Positions 1 through 7,521 are shown, numbered from the stretch's first letter. The stretch: DNA of 11,685 nt from Azoarcus sp. (GCA_031259795.1 JAIRLA010000125.1:1-11685), one strand, 5' to 3'. Notes: a model not told the origin generated them from the sequence alone. Translations and numbers: made by a program.

Positions 1-474
1 GGCCTCGCCCGCACGCTCGGCATCGAACGCGGCGCGGCGCAAGGCTGGATCGACCGCTACTTTGCCCGCTACCCCGGCGTTGCCGCCTACATGGAACGGA
101 TCAAGGCCGTCGCGCGCGACCAAGGCCATGTCGAAACCGTCTTTGGCCGCCGTCTGCACCTGCCCGACATCGCCGCTCGCCAATACACCCGCCGCCAGGC
201 CGCCGAACGCGCCGCGATCAACGCCCCCATGCAGGGCACCGCCGCCGATCTCATCAAGATGGCGATGATCGCCGTCGACCGTTGGCTGCGCGAAAACGCA
301 CTGCAATCACGGCTACTGCTGCAAGTCCACGACGAACTCGTCCTCGAAGTCCCGGAAGGCGAAATCGACGCCCTGCGCGCCGCCTTGCCCGGCCTGATGG
401 AAAACGTCGCCAGGCTTGCCGTGCCGTTGCGGGTGGCCGTGGGCGCGGGGCGGAACTGGGACGAGGCGCACTGA
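1..474 (+). CDS. polA: DNA polymerase I, C-terminal part (cut by window edge)
   Basis: The last 157 codons of a family A DNA polymerase; the 5' part lies outside the window and frame 1 is open from the first base to TGA at 472-474. The enzyme fills gaps and removes RNA primers during replication and repair. Visible hallmarks of the polymerase palm and fingers are FGRRLHLPDI, the block ERAAINAPMQGTAADLIKMAM, and motif C as LLLQVHDELVLEVPE, whose HDE carries a catalytic aspartate. The C-terminus NWDEAH matches the usual ending NWDxAH of PolA, so the gene ends normally. No gene follows on this strand for more than 4 kb. Repeats begin 11 bases after the stop codon. Identification is secure from the motifs. 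Confidence 0.97.
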   Translation, partial: GLARTLGIERGAAQGWIDRYFARYPGVAAYMERIKAVARDQGHVETVFGRRLHLPDIAARQYTRRQAAERAAINAPMQGTAADLIKMAMIAVDRWLRENALQSRLLLQVHDELVLEVPEGEIDALRAALPGLMENVARLAVPLRVAVGAGRNWDEAH

Positions 475-485
475 CACATTCTTCT

Positions 486-575
486 GATGGATTCCCCTCC
501 CCCGCTTGGCGGGCGAAAGGGTGGCCGAAGGCCGGGAGAGGGTTTCCAACCAACCGGCGCGCAGCGCCGCTGATT
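486..575 (+). repeat. Dispersed repeat A, copy 1
   Basis: A roughly 90-base element starting GATGGATTCCCCTCCCCCGC, containing GGGAGAGGGTTTCC and ending in a hairpin module (CGGCGC / GCGCCG at 555-560 and 564-569, 3-base loop). The same element recurs in reverse at 600-719 and in the same orientation at 11129-11250. It has no protein-coding character of its own; open frames here are repeat artefacts. Confidence 0.85.
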
Positions 576-599
576 AAAGAGGGGGTGGGGGAAGGAAGG

Positions 600-719
600 G
601 GACGCTTGTCCGTGCCCCACCGTAAAGAAAACAGCGTCGCTTCGCTCCGCATGGAAGGAAACCCTCTCCCGCCCCTGACGGGGCACCCTCTCGCCCGCCA
701 AGCGAGGGAGGGGACGGCA
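600..719 (-). repeat. Dispersed repeat A, copy 2 (inverted)
   Basis: Read on the minus strand it repeats copy 1: CCTCGCTTGGCGGGCGA, then GGGAGAGGGTTTCC, then a variant hairpin module around 632-648. Beyond the module it also shares the tail TTTCTTTrCGGTGGGGC with copy 3 near 11214-11230, which copy 1 lacks. Copies 1 and 2 face each other and form a long imperfect inverted repeat downstream of polA. Confidence 0.85.
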
Positions 720-720
720 A

Positions 721-763
721 GCGACTGTGATTGGAGGAGGGGCCGGCAGGCGACTGTGATTGG
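721..763 (+). repeat. Short tandem direct repeat
   Basis: GCGACTGTGATTGG occurs at 721-734 and again at 750-763, a period of 29 bases. The flanks are also similar (GGCAA before the first, GGCAG before the second). Only two units are present, so this is a small duplication within the repeat patchwork and not an array. Confidence 0.7.
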
Positions 764-796
764 GGGACGGTCGTACCGTTGCAGGAAAGGTAAAGC

Positions 797-893
797 GTCG
801 TCATCACGAAAGCCCTCCCGCCCTCGTCATTGCGAGGCGCGCATCGACGTGGCAATCCAGTTCGTTCCATCCGGCGCGAAGCGCCGCTGTTTT
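797..893 (+). repeat. Compound repeat: CGTCATTGCGAGG module plus GGCGC hairpin
   Basis: Three joined modules: a linker CGTCATCACGAAAGCC at about 800-815, the widespread palindromic module CCTCGTCATTGCGAGG ... GTGGCAATCCAG at 822-860, and the hairpin module CGGCGC-GAA-GCGCCG at 872-886. The linker-plus-palindrome combination recurs inverted at 11361-11424. The junction at 855-878 is identical over 24 bases to 11442-11465. It fills the end of the gap downstream of rfbA. The palindromic module resembles a repeat type seen between genes in many bacterial genomes. Confidence 0.85.
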
Positions 894-951
894 CATCATC
901 AGCTATTTCGGAGTGTGTAGATGCCTATGCTTGCAAGATGGGGCGGTACGC

Positions 952-1842
952 TCAAAACACCTTGTCTTCGAGCAGACGTTGCAGGTAACGGCCATAGCCG
1001 CTTTTCGCCAGCGGCGCGGCCAGGCGCGCCAGCGCCGCGTCGTCGATCCAGCCCGCGCGCCATGCGATTTCTTCGGGACAGGCGATCTTGAGTCCTTGCC
1101 GTTTTTCGATGGTCTGGATGAACAGCCCGGCTTCAAGCAGGCTTTCGTGGGTGCCGGTATCGAGCCAGGCGTGACCGCGCCCCATGACTTGCACATCGAG
1201 CGCTCCCATGGCGAGGTATTGCGCGTTGACGTCGGTAATCTCCAGTTCGCCGCGCGCGCTGGGTTTGAGTTTCCGGGCGATGTCCGTCACGCGCTCGTCG
1301 TAGAAGTACAGGCCCGTCACCGCGTAGCGGCTCTTGGGGCAGGCTGGTTTTTCTTCCAGGCTCACGGCGCGCCCGGCGCGGTCGAATTCGACTACGCCGT
1401 AACGCTCGGGATCATTGACCGGGTAGGCGAATACCGTGGCGCCCGTGGCGCGCGCGCTGGCCCGGATGAGATCGTCGGCCAGTTCGTGCCCGTAGAAAAG
1501 GTTGTCGCCGAGCACCAGCGCCGACGGGCCGCCGGCGATGAAGTGCTCGCCGATGATGAAGGCTTGCGCCAGCCCGTCCGGACTCGGCTGTACCGCATAG
1601 GAAAGAGCCAGCCCCCACTGCTCGCCGTCGCCGAGCAATTGCGCGAAGCGCGGCGTGTCCTGCGGCGTGGAGATCACGAGGATGTCGCGGATACCGGCGA
1701 GCATCAGCGTCGACAGGGGGTAATAGACCATCGGTTTGTCGTAGACCGGCAGCAATTGCTTGGAGACGGCGAGCGTGGCCGGATGCAGCCGGGTGCCGGA
1801 GCCGCCGGCGAGGAGAATGCCTCTGCGTATCGCCATGGTCAT
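952..1842 (-). CDS. rfbA: Glucose-1-phosphate thymidylyltransferase
   Basis: Makes dTDP-glucose from glucose-1-phosphate and dTTP, the first step of dTDP-rhamnose synthesis, in the cytoplasm. The 296-residue product has the usual family length. It shows the nucleotide-binding signature GGSGTRLHP (residues 13-21), K28 in [14 protein letters not shown] (111-118, metal-binding D113) and VTGLYFYD. The start chosen is the ATG at 1842, whose ATGA overlaps the rfbD stop codon by four bases, indicating translational coupling; a second ATG six bases downstream (MAIRRG) is possible. The open frame extends far upstream to 2394, but that part lies antisense-frame inside rfbD and is not coding. It is the last gene of the operon; rfbC, which often follows, is absent and repeats begin about 60 bases after the stop. 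Confidence 0.96.
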   Translation of the reverse strand: MTMAIRRGILLAGGSGTRLHPATLAVSKQLLPVYDKPMVYYPLSTLMLAGIRDILVISTPQDTPRFAQLLGDGEQWGLALSYAVQPSPDGLAQAFIIGEHFIAGGPSALVLGDNLFYGHELADDLIRASARATGATVFAYPVNDPERYGVVEFDRAGRAVSLEEKPACPKSRYAVTGLYFYDERVTDIARKLKPSARGELEITDVNAQYLAMGALDVQVMGRGHAWLDTGTHESLLEAGLFIQTIEKRQGLKIACPEEIAWRAGWIDDAALARLAAPLAKSGYGRYLQRLLEDKVF

Positions 1843-2741
1843 AGAATTTCGTCGAGCATCCGTCCGACGCCGAAGCGCCAGTCGGGCAAGTTGATGGCGA
1901 AAGCATCGCGCAGCCGGGCGGTATCGAGGCGCGAATTCAGGGGGCGCGCGGCGGGCGTCGGCCACGAGGAGGTCAGGATCGGCGCGATTTCCCGTACTTT
2001 GAGCACGATGCCGTGGCGGCGGGCTTCGTCGATGACGAAACGGGCGTAGCCATACCAGCTCGTCTCGCCCGCCGCGGCCAGGTGATAGACGCCGCCGCGC
2101 GCGGCCTCGTTCTCGCCGCTTACGCCGCTCACGCCGCGCACGAGATGGGCGGTCACATCGGCGATCAGATCCGCGCCGGTCGGCGCGCCGACTTGATCGG
2201 CGACCACTGTCAGGCACTCGCGTTCGGCGGCCAGGCGCAGCATGCTGCGCGCGAAGTTGTCGCCGCGCGCGGCATAGACCCAGGAAGTGCGCAGGATCAG
2301 ATGCCGGCAGCCGCTCTCCCGGATCGCCTCTTCGCCCGCGAGCTTGCTCTTGCCATAAACCGACAGCGGCCGCGCCGGATCGTCCTCCCGCCACGGACGG
2401 CTGCCGTCGCCATCGAAGACATAATCGCTCGAATAATGCACGAGCCAGATGCCGCGCGCGGCGGCTTCCCGCGCCAGCGCGGCGGGCGCGGCGGCATTGA
2501 TGCGCTGCGCCAGTTCCGGCTCGCCCTCGGCGCGGTCGACGGCGGTGTAGGCGGCGGCATTGACGATCACATCGGGCGCGATTGCCGCCACCGTGGCGCG
2601 CAGGCCGCTCTCGTTCTCCAGATCGCCCACGAGATCGCCTTTGCCATCACGCCCCAGCGCCACGACTTCGCCCAGAGGCGCAAGCGCGCGCCGCAATTCC
2701 CAACCGACTTGGCCATTCTTGCCCAGCAATAGGATTTTCAC
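1839..2741 (-). CDS. rfbD: dTDP-4-dehydrorhamnose reductase
   Basis: Catalyses the last step of dTDP-L-rhamnose synthesis, the NAD(P)H-dependent reduction of dTDP-4-dehydrorhamnose. The 300-residue product is a short-chain dehydrogenase-type protein: nucleotide-binding [10 protein letters not shown] at residues 7-16, SSDYVFDG at 104-111, and the catalytic YxxxK as Y129 and K133 in VYGKSK. The start is GTG at 2741: its GTGA overlaps the TGA stop of rfbB by four bases, the protein then begins with the typical beta-strand KILLLG, and GGAG lies seven bases upstream. Longer in-frame starts run back into rfbB and are unlikely. The 3' end overlaps rfbA by four bases. The gene order rfbB-rfbD-rfbA is the common one. 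Confidence 0.96.
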   Translation of the reverse strand: MKILLLGKNGQVGWELRRALAPLGEVVALGRDGKGDLVGDLENESGLRATVAAIAPDVIVNAAAYTAVDRAEGEPELAQRINAAAPAALAREAAARGIWLVHYSSDYVFDGDGSRPWREDDPARPLSVYGKSKLAGEEAIRESGCRHLILRTSWVYAARGDNFARSMLRLAAERECLTVVADQVGAPTGADLIADVTAHLVRGVSGVSGENEAARGGVYHLAAAGETSWYGYARFVIDEARRHGIVLKVREIAPILTSSWPTPAARPLNSRLDTARLRDAFAINLPDWRFGVGRMLDEIL

Positions 2742-3802
2742 GTTCCGGCTCCGCCATAGTGTTTGTCGATCCAGCCACGATAGGCCCCGCTTTGCACGTT
2801 GGCGACCCACTCCGGATGGTCGAGATACCAGCGCACGGTCTTGCGCAGGCCGCTCTCGAAGGTCTCCCGCGGACGCCAGCCCAGCTCGCGCCCGATCTTG
2901 CGCGCGTCGATCGCGTAACGGCGATCATGGCCCGGACGGTCGGCCACGAAGGCGATCAGCCGTTCGCGGCTTCCGGCGGGATCGGGCCGCAATTCATCGA
3001 GCAGCGCGCAGACCGCGCGCACGATGTCGATATTGGTCATTTCGTTCCCGCCGCCGATATTGTAAGTTTCGCCGGGGCGGCCTTGCGCGAGCACGTCGCG
3101 GATGGCGCGGCAGTGGTCGCCAACATAGAGCCAGTCGCGCACATTCAGCCCGTCGCCATAGACCGGCAGCGTCCGCCCGGCCAGCGCATTGACGATGGTG
3201 AGCGGAATCAGCTTTTCCGGGAAATGGAACGGTCCGTAGTTGTTGGAGCAATGGGTCGCCAGCACCGGCAGGCCATAGGTGTGGAACCACGCCCGCGCCA
3301 GGTGATCGGAGGCGGCCTTGCTGGCGGAATACGGGCTGTTCGGCTGGTACGGATGTTCTTCGCAAAACGGCGCTTCATCCGCCCGCAGCGAACCGTATAC
3401 CTCGTCGGTGCTCACGTGGTGGAAACGGAATGCCCGCCGCGCCGCCGCATCGAGCGTATTCCAGTAGGCGCGCGCCGCTTCGAGCAGGGTGAACGTGCCC
3501 TCGATATTGGTGCGGATGAACTCGCCCGGCCCATGGATCGAACGATCGACATGGCTCTCGGCGGCGAAATGCACGATCGCCCGTGGCCGGTGCGTGGCGA
3601 GAAGCCGGTCGAGCAAGGGGCGGTCGCAAATGTCGCCATGCACGAACACATGGCGCGCATCTCCCGCCAGCGTCGCCAGTGTCTCCGGATTGCCCGCGTA
3701 AGTGAGCGCATCGAGATTGACCAGCGCCTCGCCGCCCGCCGCCAGCCAATCGAGCACGAAATTGCCGCCGATGAATCCCGCCCCGCCCGTCACCAGAATC
3801 AT
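2738..3802 (-). CDS. rfbB: dTDP-glucose 4,6-dehydratase
   Basis: Converts dTDP-glucose to dTDP-4-dehydro-6-deoxyglucose using bound NAD, the second step of the pathway. The 354-residue product shows the Rossmann motif GGAGFIG (residues 6-12), the dehydration-site residues T132, D133 and E134 in STDEVYG, and the catalytic pair Y158/K162 in [20 protein letters not shown] is also typical of the family. The ATG at 3802 gives the standard start [12 protein letters not shown] and has AAAGGCGG a few bases upstream; the frame extends 27 codons further up but without homology-like sequence. It is first in the rfbB-rfbD-rfbA operon, and its stop overlaps the rfbD GTG. It begins about 175 bases from the end of fnr, on the same strand, so it may have its own promoter. 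Confidence 0.96.
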   Translation of the reverse strand: MILVTGGAGFIGGNFVLDWLAAGGEALVNLDALTYAGNPETLATLAGDARHVFVHGDICDRPLLDRLLATHRPRAIVHFAAESHVDRSIHGPGEFIRTNIEGTFTLLEAARAYWNTLDAAARRAFRFHHVSTDEVYGSLRADEAPFCEEHPYQPNSPYSASKAASDHLARAWFHTYGLPVLATHCSNNYGPFHFPEKLIPLTIVNALAGRTLPVYGDGLNVRDWLYVGDHCRAIRDVLAQGRPGETYNIGGGNEMTNIDIVRAVCALLDELRPDPAGSRERLIAFVADRPGHDRRYAIDARKIGRELGWRPRETFESGLRKTVRWYLDHPEWVANVQSGAYRGWIDKHYGGAGT

Positions 3803-3841
3803 GGAACCGCCTTTACCGCAACCGCAGTGAAAAGATGTGAT

Positions 3842-3847
3842 GTTATA
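3842..3847 (-). promoter_or_regulatory. Possible -10 element for the rfb operon
   Basis: On the minus strand TATAAC lies 40 bases upstream of the rfbB start codon, in the only stretch of this gap that is not GC-rich. No convincing -35 sequence is found at 16-18 bases upstream of it, so this is a weak call based on one element and position. Confidence 0.3.
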
Positions 3848-3928
3848 CGCACTCGCGCCGGACGGGAGTCCTTCGGCAATCAATACAGGGCCGCCGCGCG
3901 CGCGGATGCCGTGATTGGCGGCGGGGAA

Positions 3929-3969
3929 GGGACAGGGGCCTCGTCATTGTGAATCCGCTCCCCGGTCCC
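3929..3969 (-). other. Imperfect stem-loop between fnr and rfbB, with repeat remnant
   Basis: GGGACaGGGG at 3929-3938 pairs with CCCCgGTCCC at 3960-3969 with one mismatch. The loop contains CCTCGTCATTG, the first bases of the dispersed palindromic module found at 822 and 11276, so this may be a decayed copy. It begins 9 bases past the fnr stop codon and could end fnr transcripts, but no T-run follows it on the minus strand. Confidence 0.45.
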
Positions 3970-3977
3970 TGCGGCTG

Positions 3978-4718
3978 TCAGCGCATGTTGGCGTGATGCT
4001 GGATCAGTTTCTTGAGTCCCGCGCCGTCGAGGATGCGGATGTGTTTTTGCTGGACGGCGACCAGCCCTTCCACCTGGAAACGGGAAAAGGCGCGGGAAAC
4101 GGTTTCGAGCTTGAGACCCAGGTAAGAGCCGATTTCCTCGCGTGTCATGCGCAGGTGGAACTCGGCGGAAGAGAAACCGCGCGCGGTGAAGCGTTGCGAC
4201 ATGTTGAGCAGGAAGGCCGCCAGCCGTTCCTCGGCGCGCATCGAACCCAACAGCATCATCACGCCGTGGTCGCGCACGATTTCGCGGCTCATCACCTTGT
4301 GGAACTGGTGCTGGAGTCCTTCGACGGTGCGGGAGAGTTCTTCGAGCTTGGCGTAGGGAATCACGCAGACTTCGCTGTCTTCGAGCGCGATCGCGTTGCA
4401 GGAATGCAACTCGGTGCTGATGCCGTCGAGGCCGAGGATTTCGCCGGTCATCTGGAAGCCCGTGACCTGTTCGCGCCCGTCTTCAAGCAAAATGTCGGTC
4501 TTGAACGAGCCGGTGCGGATGGCGTAGATCGCCTCGAACAAGTCGCCGCTGCGGTAAAGCGGCTGCTGGCGCTTGATCTTGCGCCGCGCCCCCACCAATT
4601 CGTCGAGACGGTGGAGGTCTGTGTCGTCCATCCCGAAAGGCAGGCACAATTCGAGCAGGTTGCATTGGGAACAGGCTTTTTTGAGGCCTGCGGCGGTGAT
4701 GGGCACCGTTGCCTTCAT
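3978..4718 (-). CDS. fnr: FNR-type oxygen-responsive transcription regulator
   Basis: A CRP/FNR-family regulator that senses oxygen through a [4Fe-4S] cluster and, in the cluster-loaded dimeric form, binds TTGAT-N4-ATCAA-type sites. Counting from the ATG at 4718 (246 residues), the cluster ligands are visible: C16-x2-C19-x5-C25 near the N-terminus (CSQCNLLELCLPFG) and C118 in SEVCVIPY, matching C20, C23, C29 and C122 of E. coli FNR. The recognition helix reads LETVSRAFSRF, keeping E205, S208 and R209, the contacts used by FNR. An in-frame GTG at 4724 would add two residues; neither start has a clear ribosome site. Divergent from hemN. A TTGACA -35-like sequence on this strand lies inside the FNR box at 4771-4784, which would fit autoregulation, although no good -10 is seen at the right distance. 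Confidence 0.95.
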   Translation of the reverse strand: MKATVPITAAGLKKACSQCNLLELCLPFGMDDTDLHRLDELVGARRKIKRQQPLYRSGDLFEAIYAIRTGSFKTDILLEDGREQVTGFQMTGEILGLDGISTELHSCNAIALEDSEVCVIPYAKLEELSRTVEGLQHQFHKVMSREIVRDHGVMMLLGSMRAEERLAAFLLNMSQRFTARGFSSAEFHLRMTREEIGSYLGLKLETVSRAFSRFQVEGLVAVQQKHIRILDGAGLKKLIQHHANMR

Positions 4719-4770
4719 CTGCACAGTAAACTCGCTTGCTGGAGGTTGTTTCTATCGGTCATTTGTACCG

Positions 4771-4784
4771 TTGACCCATGTCAA
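4771..4784. promoter_or_regulatory. FNR-binding site between fnr and hemN
   Basis: TTGAC-CCAT-GTCAA is a perfect inverted repeat with five-base arms and differs from the FNR consensus TTGAT-N4-ATCAA only at the inner base of each arm. It lies between the divergent fnr and hemN genes. Its centre (4777.5) is 41.5 bases upstream of the start point predicted from the -10 at 4807-4812, the standard spacing of a class II FNR-activated promoter. Confidence 0.85.
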
Positions 4785-4806
4785 CCGGAAGATGACAACT
4801 TCCTGC

Positions 4807-4812
4807 CATTAT
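4807..4812 (+). promoter_or_regulatory. -10 element of the hemN promoter
   Basis: CATTAT (5 of 6 to TATAAT) lies 22 bases downstream of the FNR box and predicts transcription from about 4819, leaving a leader of some 19 bases before the hemN ATG. No separate -35 is needed in a class II FNR promoter, since the box occupies that place. Confidence 0.65.
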
Positions 4813-4837
4813 CAAAAAATCTCTTGGCGCGACATCC

Positions 4838-6229
4838 ATGGCCAGTCAGAACGAACTTGTCTTTGATCCACAATTGATCCGTCGATTCGATATCAACGGG
4901 CCACGCTACACGTCGTATCCCACAGCCGACCGCTTCATCGAGGCGTTCGATGCGCGGGCATTGACTGACTGGTTGGGCAAGCGGGCGGTCGGAGGCGTGA
5001 GCCGACCGCTTTCATTATACTTCCACATCCCGTTCTGCAACACGATCTGCTATTACTGCGCCTGTAACAAGATCATCACAAAGGACCACGGCAGATCGGC
5101 GAAGTATCTGGATTACATGAACCGGGAGATCGGCCTGCAAGTGGCGGCGCTGGGCGGGCCGCGCCAGGTCACCCAACTGCACCTCGGCGGGGGAACGCCG
5201 ACGTTCCTGTCGCACGACGAGTTGCGCCGCCTGATGGCGTCGGTGCGCGCCAATTTCAGCCTCGTGCCAAATGGCGAGTATTCGATCGAGGTCGATCCGC
5301 GCAAGGTCGATTTCGACACTGTCGAGTTGCTTGCCAGCCTCGGTTTCAACCGGATGAGCGTGGGCGTGCAGGATTTCGCCGCGGATGTGCAGATCGCCAC
5401 CAATCGCGTGCAGAGTTTCGATGAAACCCGGTTGGTGATGGAGGCCGCGCGCGCCACCGGCTTTCAGTCGATCAGCATGGATCTGATCTACGGACTGCCC
5501 CGGCAGAATATCGACGGTTTCGGCCGCACCCTCGAACAGGTGCTCGAATTGTCGCCCGATCGCATCTCGGTCTACAGCTACGCCCACCTGCCCGCTCTTT
5601 TCAAGCCGCAGCGCCGCATCCTGCCGGGCGAGCTGCCGGGGCCGGACGCCAGGCTGCAAATATTGCAACTGGCGATCCGCCGTCTGACGGAAGCCGGTTA
5701 TGTCTATATCGGGATGGATCACTTCGCCAAGCCGGACGATGAACTGACCGTGGCCCAGCGGCAGGGGCGTCTGCACCGCAACTTCCAGGGCTATTCGACC
5801 CAGGCCGAGTGCGACATGCTGGCTTTCGGCGTTTCGGCGATCGCCAAGGTCGGCCCGGTGTATGCGCAGAACCGCAAGACGCTCGATGAATATTACGACG
5901 CGCTCGACCGTGACGAGTTGCCCGTGCTGCGCGGCATCGAACTGACAGCCGACGACTTGCTGCGGCGTTCGATCATCCAGTCCCTGATGTGCCATTTCGC
6001 GCTTTCGATCGAGTCGATCCAGATTGCACATCTCATTGATTTCAGGGAATACTTTTCCGAAGAACTGGCCGATCTCGCCAATATGGAGAGCGCCGCCCTG
6101 GTCAGGATCGAGGACGACTGGATCACGGTGCTGCCTGCGGGCCGGCTGCTGGTGCGCGCCATAGCGATGGTGTTCGACCGCTACCTGCGCGCCGACCGGG
6201 AGCGCAAGCGCTACTCTCGCGTGATCTGA
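4838..6229 (+). CDS. hemN: Oxygen-independent coproporphyrinogen III oxidase
   Basis: A radical SAM enzyme that oxidatively decarboxylates coproporphyrinogen III to protoporphyrinogen IX without oxygen, so heme can be made anaerobically. The 463-residue product carries the HemN-specific cluster motif CxxxCxxCxC as C67, C71, C74 and C76 (FCNTICYYCACNK), together with YTSYPTADRF near the N-terminus, GGGTPTFL at 117-124 and DLIYGLPRQ. The fourth cysteine and the full C-terminal domain separate it from the HemW-type paralogues. The ATG at 4838 gives the expected N-terminus; the ribosome site is weak. An FNR box and -10 upstream indicate induction at low oxygen. The next gene starts 8 bases after the stop, suggesting cotranscription. 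Confidence 0.97.
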   Translation: MASQNELVFDPQLIRRFDINGPRYTSYPTADRFIEAFDARALTDWLGKRAVGGVSRPLSLYFHIPFCNTICYYCACNKIITKDHGRSAKYLDYMNREIGLQVAALGGPRQVTQLHLGGGTPTFLSHDELRRLMASVRANFSLVPNGEYSIEVDPRKVDFDTVELLASLGFNRMSVGVQDFAADVQIATNRVQSFDETRLVMEAARATGFQSISMDLIYGLPRQNIDGFGRTLEQVLELSPDRISVYSYAHLPALFKPQRRILPGELPGPDARLQILQLAIRRLTEAGYVYIGMDHFAKPDDELTVAQRQGRLHRNFQGYSTQAECDMLAFGVSAIAKVGPVYAQNRKTLDEYYDALDRDELPVLRGIELTADDLLRRSIIQSLMCHFALSIESIQIAHLIDFREYFSEELADLANMESAALVRIEDDWITVLPAGRLLVRAIAMVFDRYLRADRERKRYSRVI

Positions 6230-6237
6230 TTTGCAAC

Positions 6238-6984
6238 ATGCCTGAAACCGGCTATCTTGCTGTATTCCTGATCGGCCTTTTCGGCGGCGTTCATTGCGTG
6301 TCGATGTGCGGCGGCATTGTCGGAGCGCTTTCCATGCAGGTGGAAGCGCCGCCCCGGACCGCTCCCGTCTGCGGCCCCGGACGCGGCTGGCTGCGCGGCA
6401 GGCAGTGGCCCATGCACCTCGCCTACAGCCTTGGCCGCATTCTTTCTTACACCGTCGCCGGCGGCGCGGCGGGCGCGCTGGGGTCGTTCGGCATGCTCTA
6501 CGATGGCGTGATGCCGGTGCAGATCGCGCTTTATGTGTTCGCCAATCTGATGCTGGTCGCGCTCGGTCTGTATCTGGCTGGAGTGACGCGCTTCCTCGCG
6601 CCGTTTGAACGAGCGGGACAAGTGTTGTGGCGGCGCGTCCAGCCCGTGACGCGCCGCTTCCTGCCGGTGCGCTCGGTGGCGCAGGCTTTGCCGCTGGGCG
6701 CGTTGTGGGGATTTCTGCCCTGCGGCATGGTTTACATGGCGCTGAGCCTCGCGCTCATGACCGGTTCGGTCTGGCGCGGCGCGGGGTTGATGTTGGCCTT
6801 TGGGCTTGGCACCTTGCCCAATCTACTGCTTGCCGGTCTGGTGGCCGGGCGTTTCCGCGCTTTCACCGGCAACGGCAAGGCCCGTCTTGCCGCAGGCTTG
6901 CTGGTGCTGGGCTTTGGCGTTTTCGGGCTTGTGCGGGCACCGGGTCTGGGAGGCAAACTGTGGAGCGGGGTCATGTGCGCCTGA
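6238..6984 (+). CDS. Polytopic membrane protein, TauE/SafE- or DsbD_2-like
   Basis: A 248-residue protein with about six hydrophobic segments (around residues 5-33, 60-84, 92-120, 147-172, 182-205 and 213-232). The first carries GGVHCVSMCGGIVGA (H19, C20, M23, C24), and the fourth carries GFLPCGMVY (PCG at 161-163). Both are hallmarks of a family usually annotated as sulfite exporter TauE/SafE-like or cytochrome c biogenesis transmembrane protein. In many proteobacteria this gene sits beside hemN, an FNR/Anr gene and the ccoGHIS maturation genes of cbb3 oxidase; for example, Pseudomonas aeruginosa has a similar anr-hemN neighbourhood. The paired Cys/His/Met residues and the copper-related sequences downstream suggest a role in copper or thiol handling for that oxidase, but this is inferred. 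It starts 8 bases after hemN and is probably in the same transcript. Confidence 0.85.
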   Translation: MPETGYLAVFLIGLFGGVHCVSMCGGIVGALSMQVEAPPRTAPVCGPGRGWLRGRQWPMHLAYSLGRILSYTVAGGAAGALGSFGMLYDGVMPVQIALYVFANLMLVALGLYLAGVTRFLAPFERAGQVLWRRVQPVTRRFLPVRSVAQALPLGALWGFLPCGMVYMALSLALMTGSVWRGAGLMLAFGLGTLPNLLLAGLVAGRFRAFTGNGKARLAAGLLVLGFGVFGLVRAPGLGGKLWSGVMCA

Positions 6985-7024
6985 ACGCGCGTCGAGCGCG
7001 GCGCTCCGATCGTCCCCGCCGCCT

Positions 7025-7240
7025 TTGGCGCGTGGCAATTTGCACGACGCGGTAAACGCCGCCGGATTGTCGTGGGCGACGTTGACGAAAAGTCGGCAGA
7101 GCCTCTTTTTCGCCTTTGCCTACAATGTGCCGTGGGCTCCGCTCGCCGCATTGATGGATGCTCGATCCGATGTGTGGCGAGAGCGGCGAGTCCGGTGTCG
7201 GCGGCGGGCAATTCGCCGCTGTTGGAAGTTGGCAATCGTT
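7025..7240 (+). pseudogene. Remnant of the C-terminus of a copper P-type ATPase
   Basis: Between the membrane protein and the copper chaperone lies a fragment with no start codon that reads like the last two helices of a P1B-type (CopA/CcoI) ATPase. Frame 2 gives LARGNLHDAVNAAGLS, then ATLTKSRQSLFFAFAYN followed by PLAAL (7025-7153). This corresponds to the family's typical MxGDLxxVVNAIxLSRATLRKIRQNLFFAFAYNxLGIPLAA. After about 7157 the similarity moves to frame 1: VARAASPVSAAGNSPLL (about 7174-7225), corresponding to AGAAMALSSVSVVGNSLLL. The frame change, altered conserved residues and missing rest of the protein (HMA domain, DKTGT phosphorylation loop) show a dead, 3'-end-only relic. The resemblance is from memory of the family; no alignment was run. 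Confidence 0.75.
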
Positions 7241-7273
7241 CCGGTGGCGGGACGATGATGGCAAGGAGATGAT

Positions 7274-7483
7274 ATGGGTGAAGTAACGATCAAGGTGCGG
7301 GGCATGACCTGCAATGGTTGTGTGGGCAATGTGACCAAGGTGCTCGAATCCCTGCCCGGGGTGAACGGGGCCGAAGTCTCGCTCGAACGGGAGACGGCTA
7401 CCGTAAGCTACGATCCCGAACGGGTCGAGGTCGCGGCGATGCGCCAGGCGGTGGAAGACGCCGGTTTCGACGCGCCGCAATGA
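7274..7483 (+). CDS. copZ: CopZ-like heavy-metal-binding chaperone (HMA domain)
   Basis: A 69-residue single-domain protein of the HMA (heavy-metal-associated) family. It has the metal-binding motif GMTCNGC (C13 and C16) after the first beta strand, followed by the usual VTKVLESLPGV helix and the conserved ending AVEDAGFDA. Such proteins bind Cu(I) in the cytoplasm and pass it to copper ATPases or regulators. A strong ribosome site AAGGAGATGAT lies directly before the ATG. It follows the relic of a copper ATPase, so its original partner seems to have been lost here and a working ATPase would have to be encoded elsewhere. ppa begins 38 bases downstream on the same strand. The gene symbol is by family; a mercury-binding role (MerP-like) is less likely because no export signal is present. 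Confidence 0.9.
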   Translation: MGEVTIKVRGMTCNGCVGNVTKVLESLPGVNGAEVSLERETATVSYDPERVEVAAMRQAVEDAGFDAPQ

Positions 7484-7521
7484 TCTGCTTGTACAATTGA
7501 GTTTTTTCGCAGGAGTTGCCC

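Noticed and set aside
721..763. CRISPR array start
   Set aside because: Only two units of 14 bases with a similar, not unique, spacer; no cas genes.
282..920. Long open frames over the polA-rfbA gap on both strands
   Set aside because: They run through the dispersed repeats and out of polA frame; the peptides are repeat translations (such as RHCEARIDVAIQ) with no coding character.
760..2049. Plus-strand open frame of 429 codons opposite rfbA and rfbD
   Set aside because: Antisense shadow of GC-rich genes whose minus-strand products are unmistakable.
1843..2394. Upstream extension of the rfbA frame (184 more codons)
   Set aside because: It overlaps rfbD in another frame, is arginine-rich and low in complexity; the nucleotidyltransferase domain begins only at 1842.
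2582..3952. Plus-strand open frame of 456 codons opposite rfbB
   Set aside because: Antisense shadow; no recognisable motifs, while rfbB has all its catalytic residues.
3915..4877. Plus-strand open frame opposite fnr
   Set aside because: Shadow of fnr, whose cluster ligands and helix-turn-helix are intact on the minus strand.
5015..6031. Minus-strand open frame of 338 codons opposite hemN
   Set aside because: Shadow of the clearly identified hemN; rich in His, Arg and Gln as expected from antisense reading.
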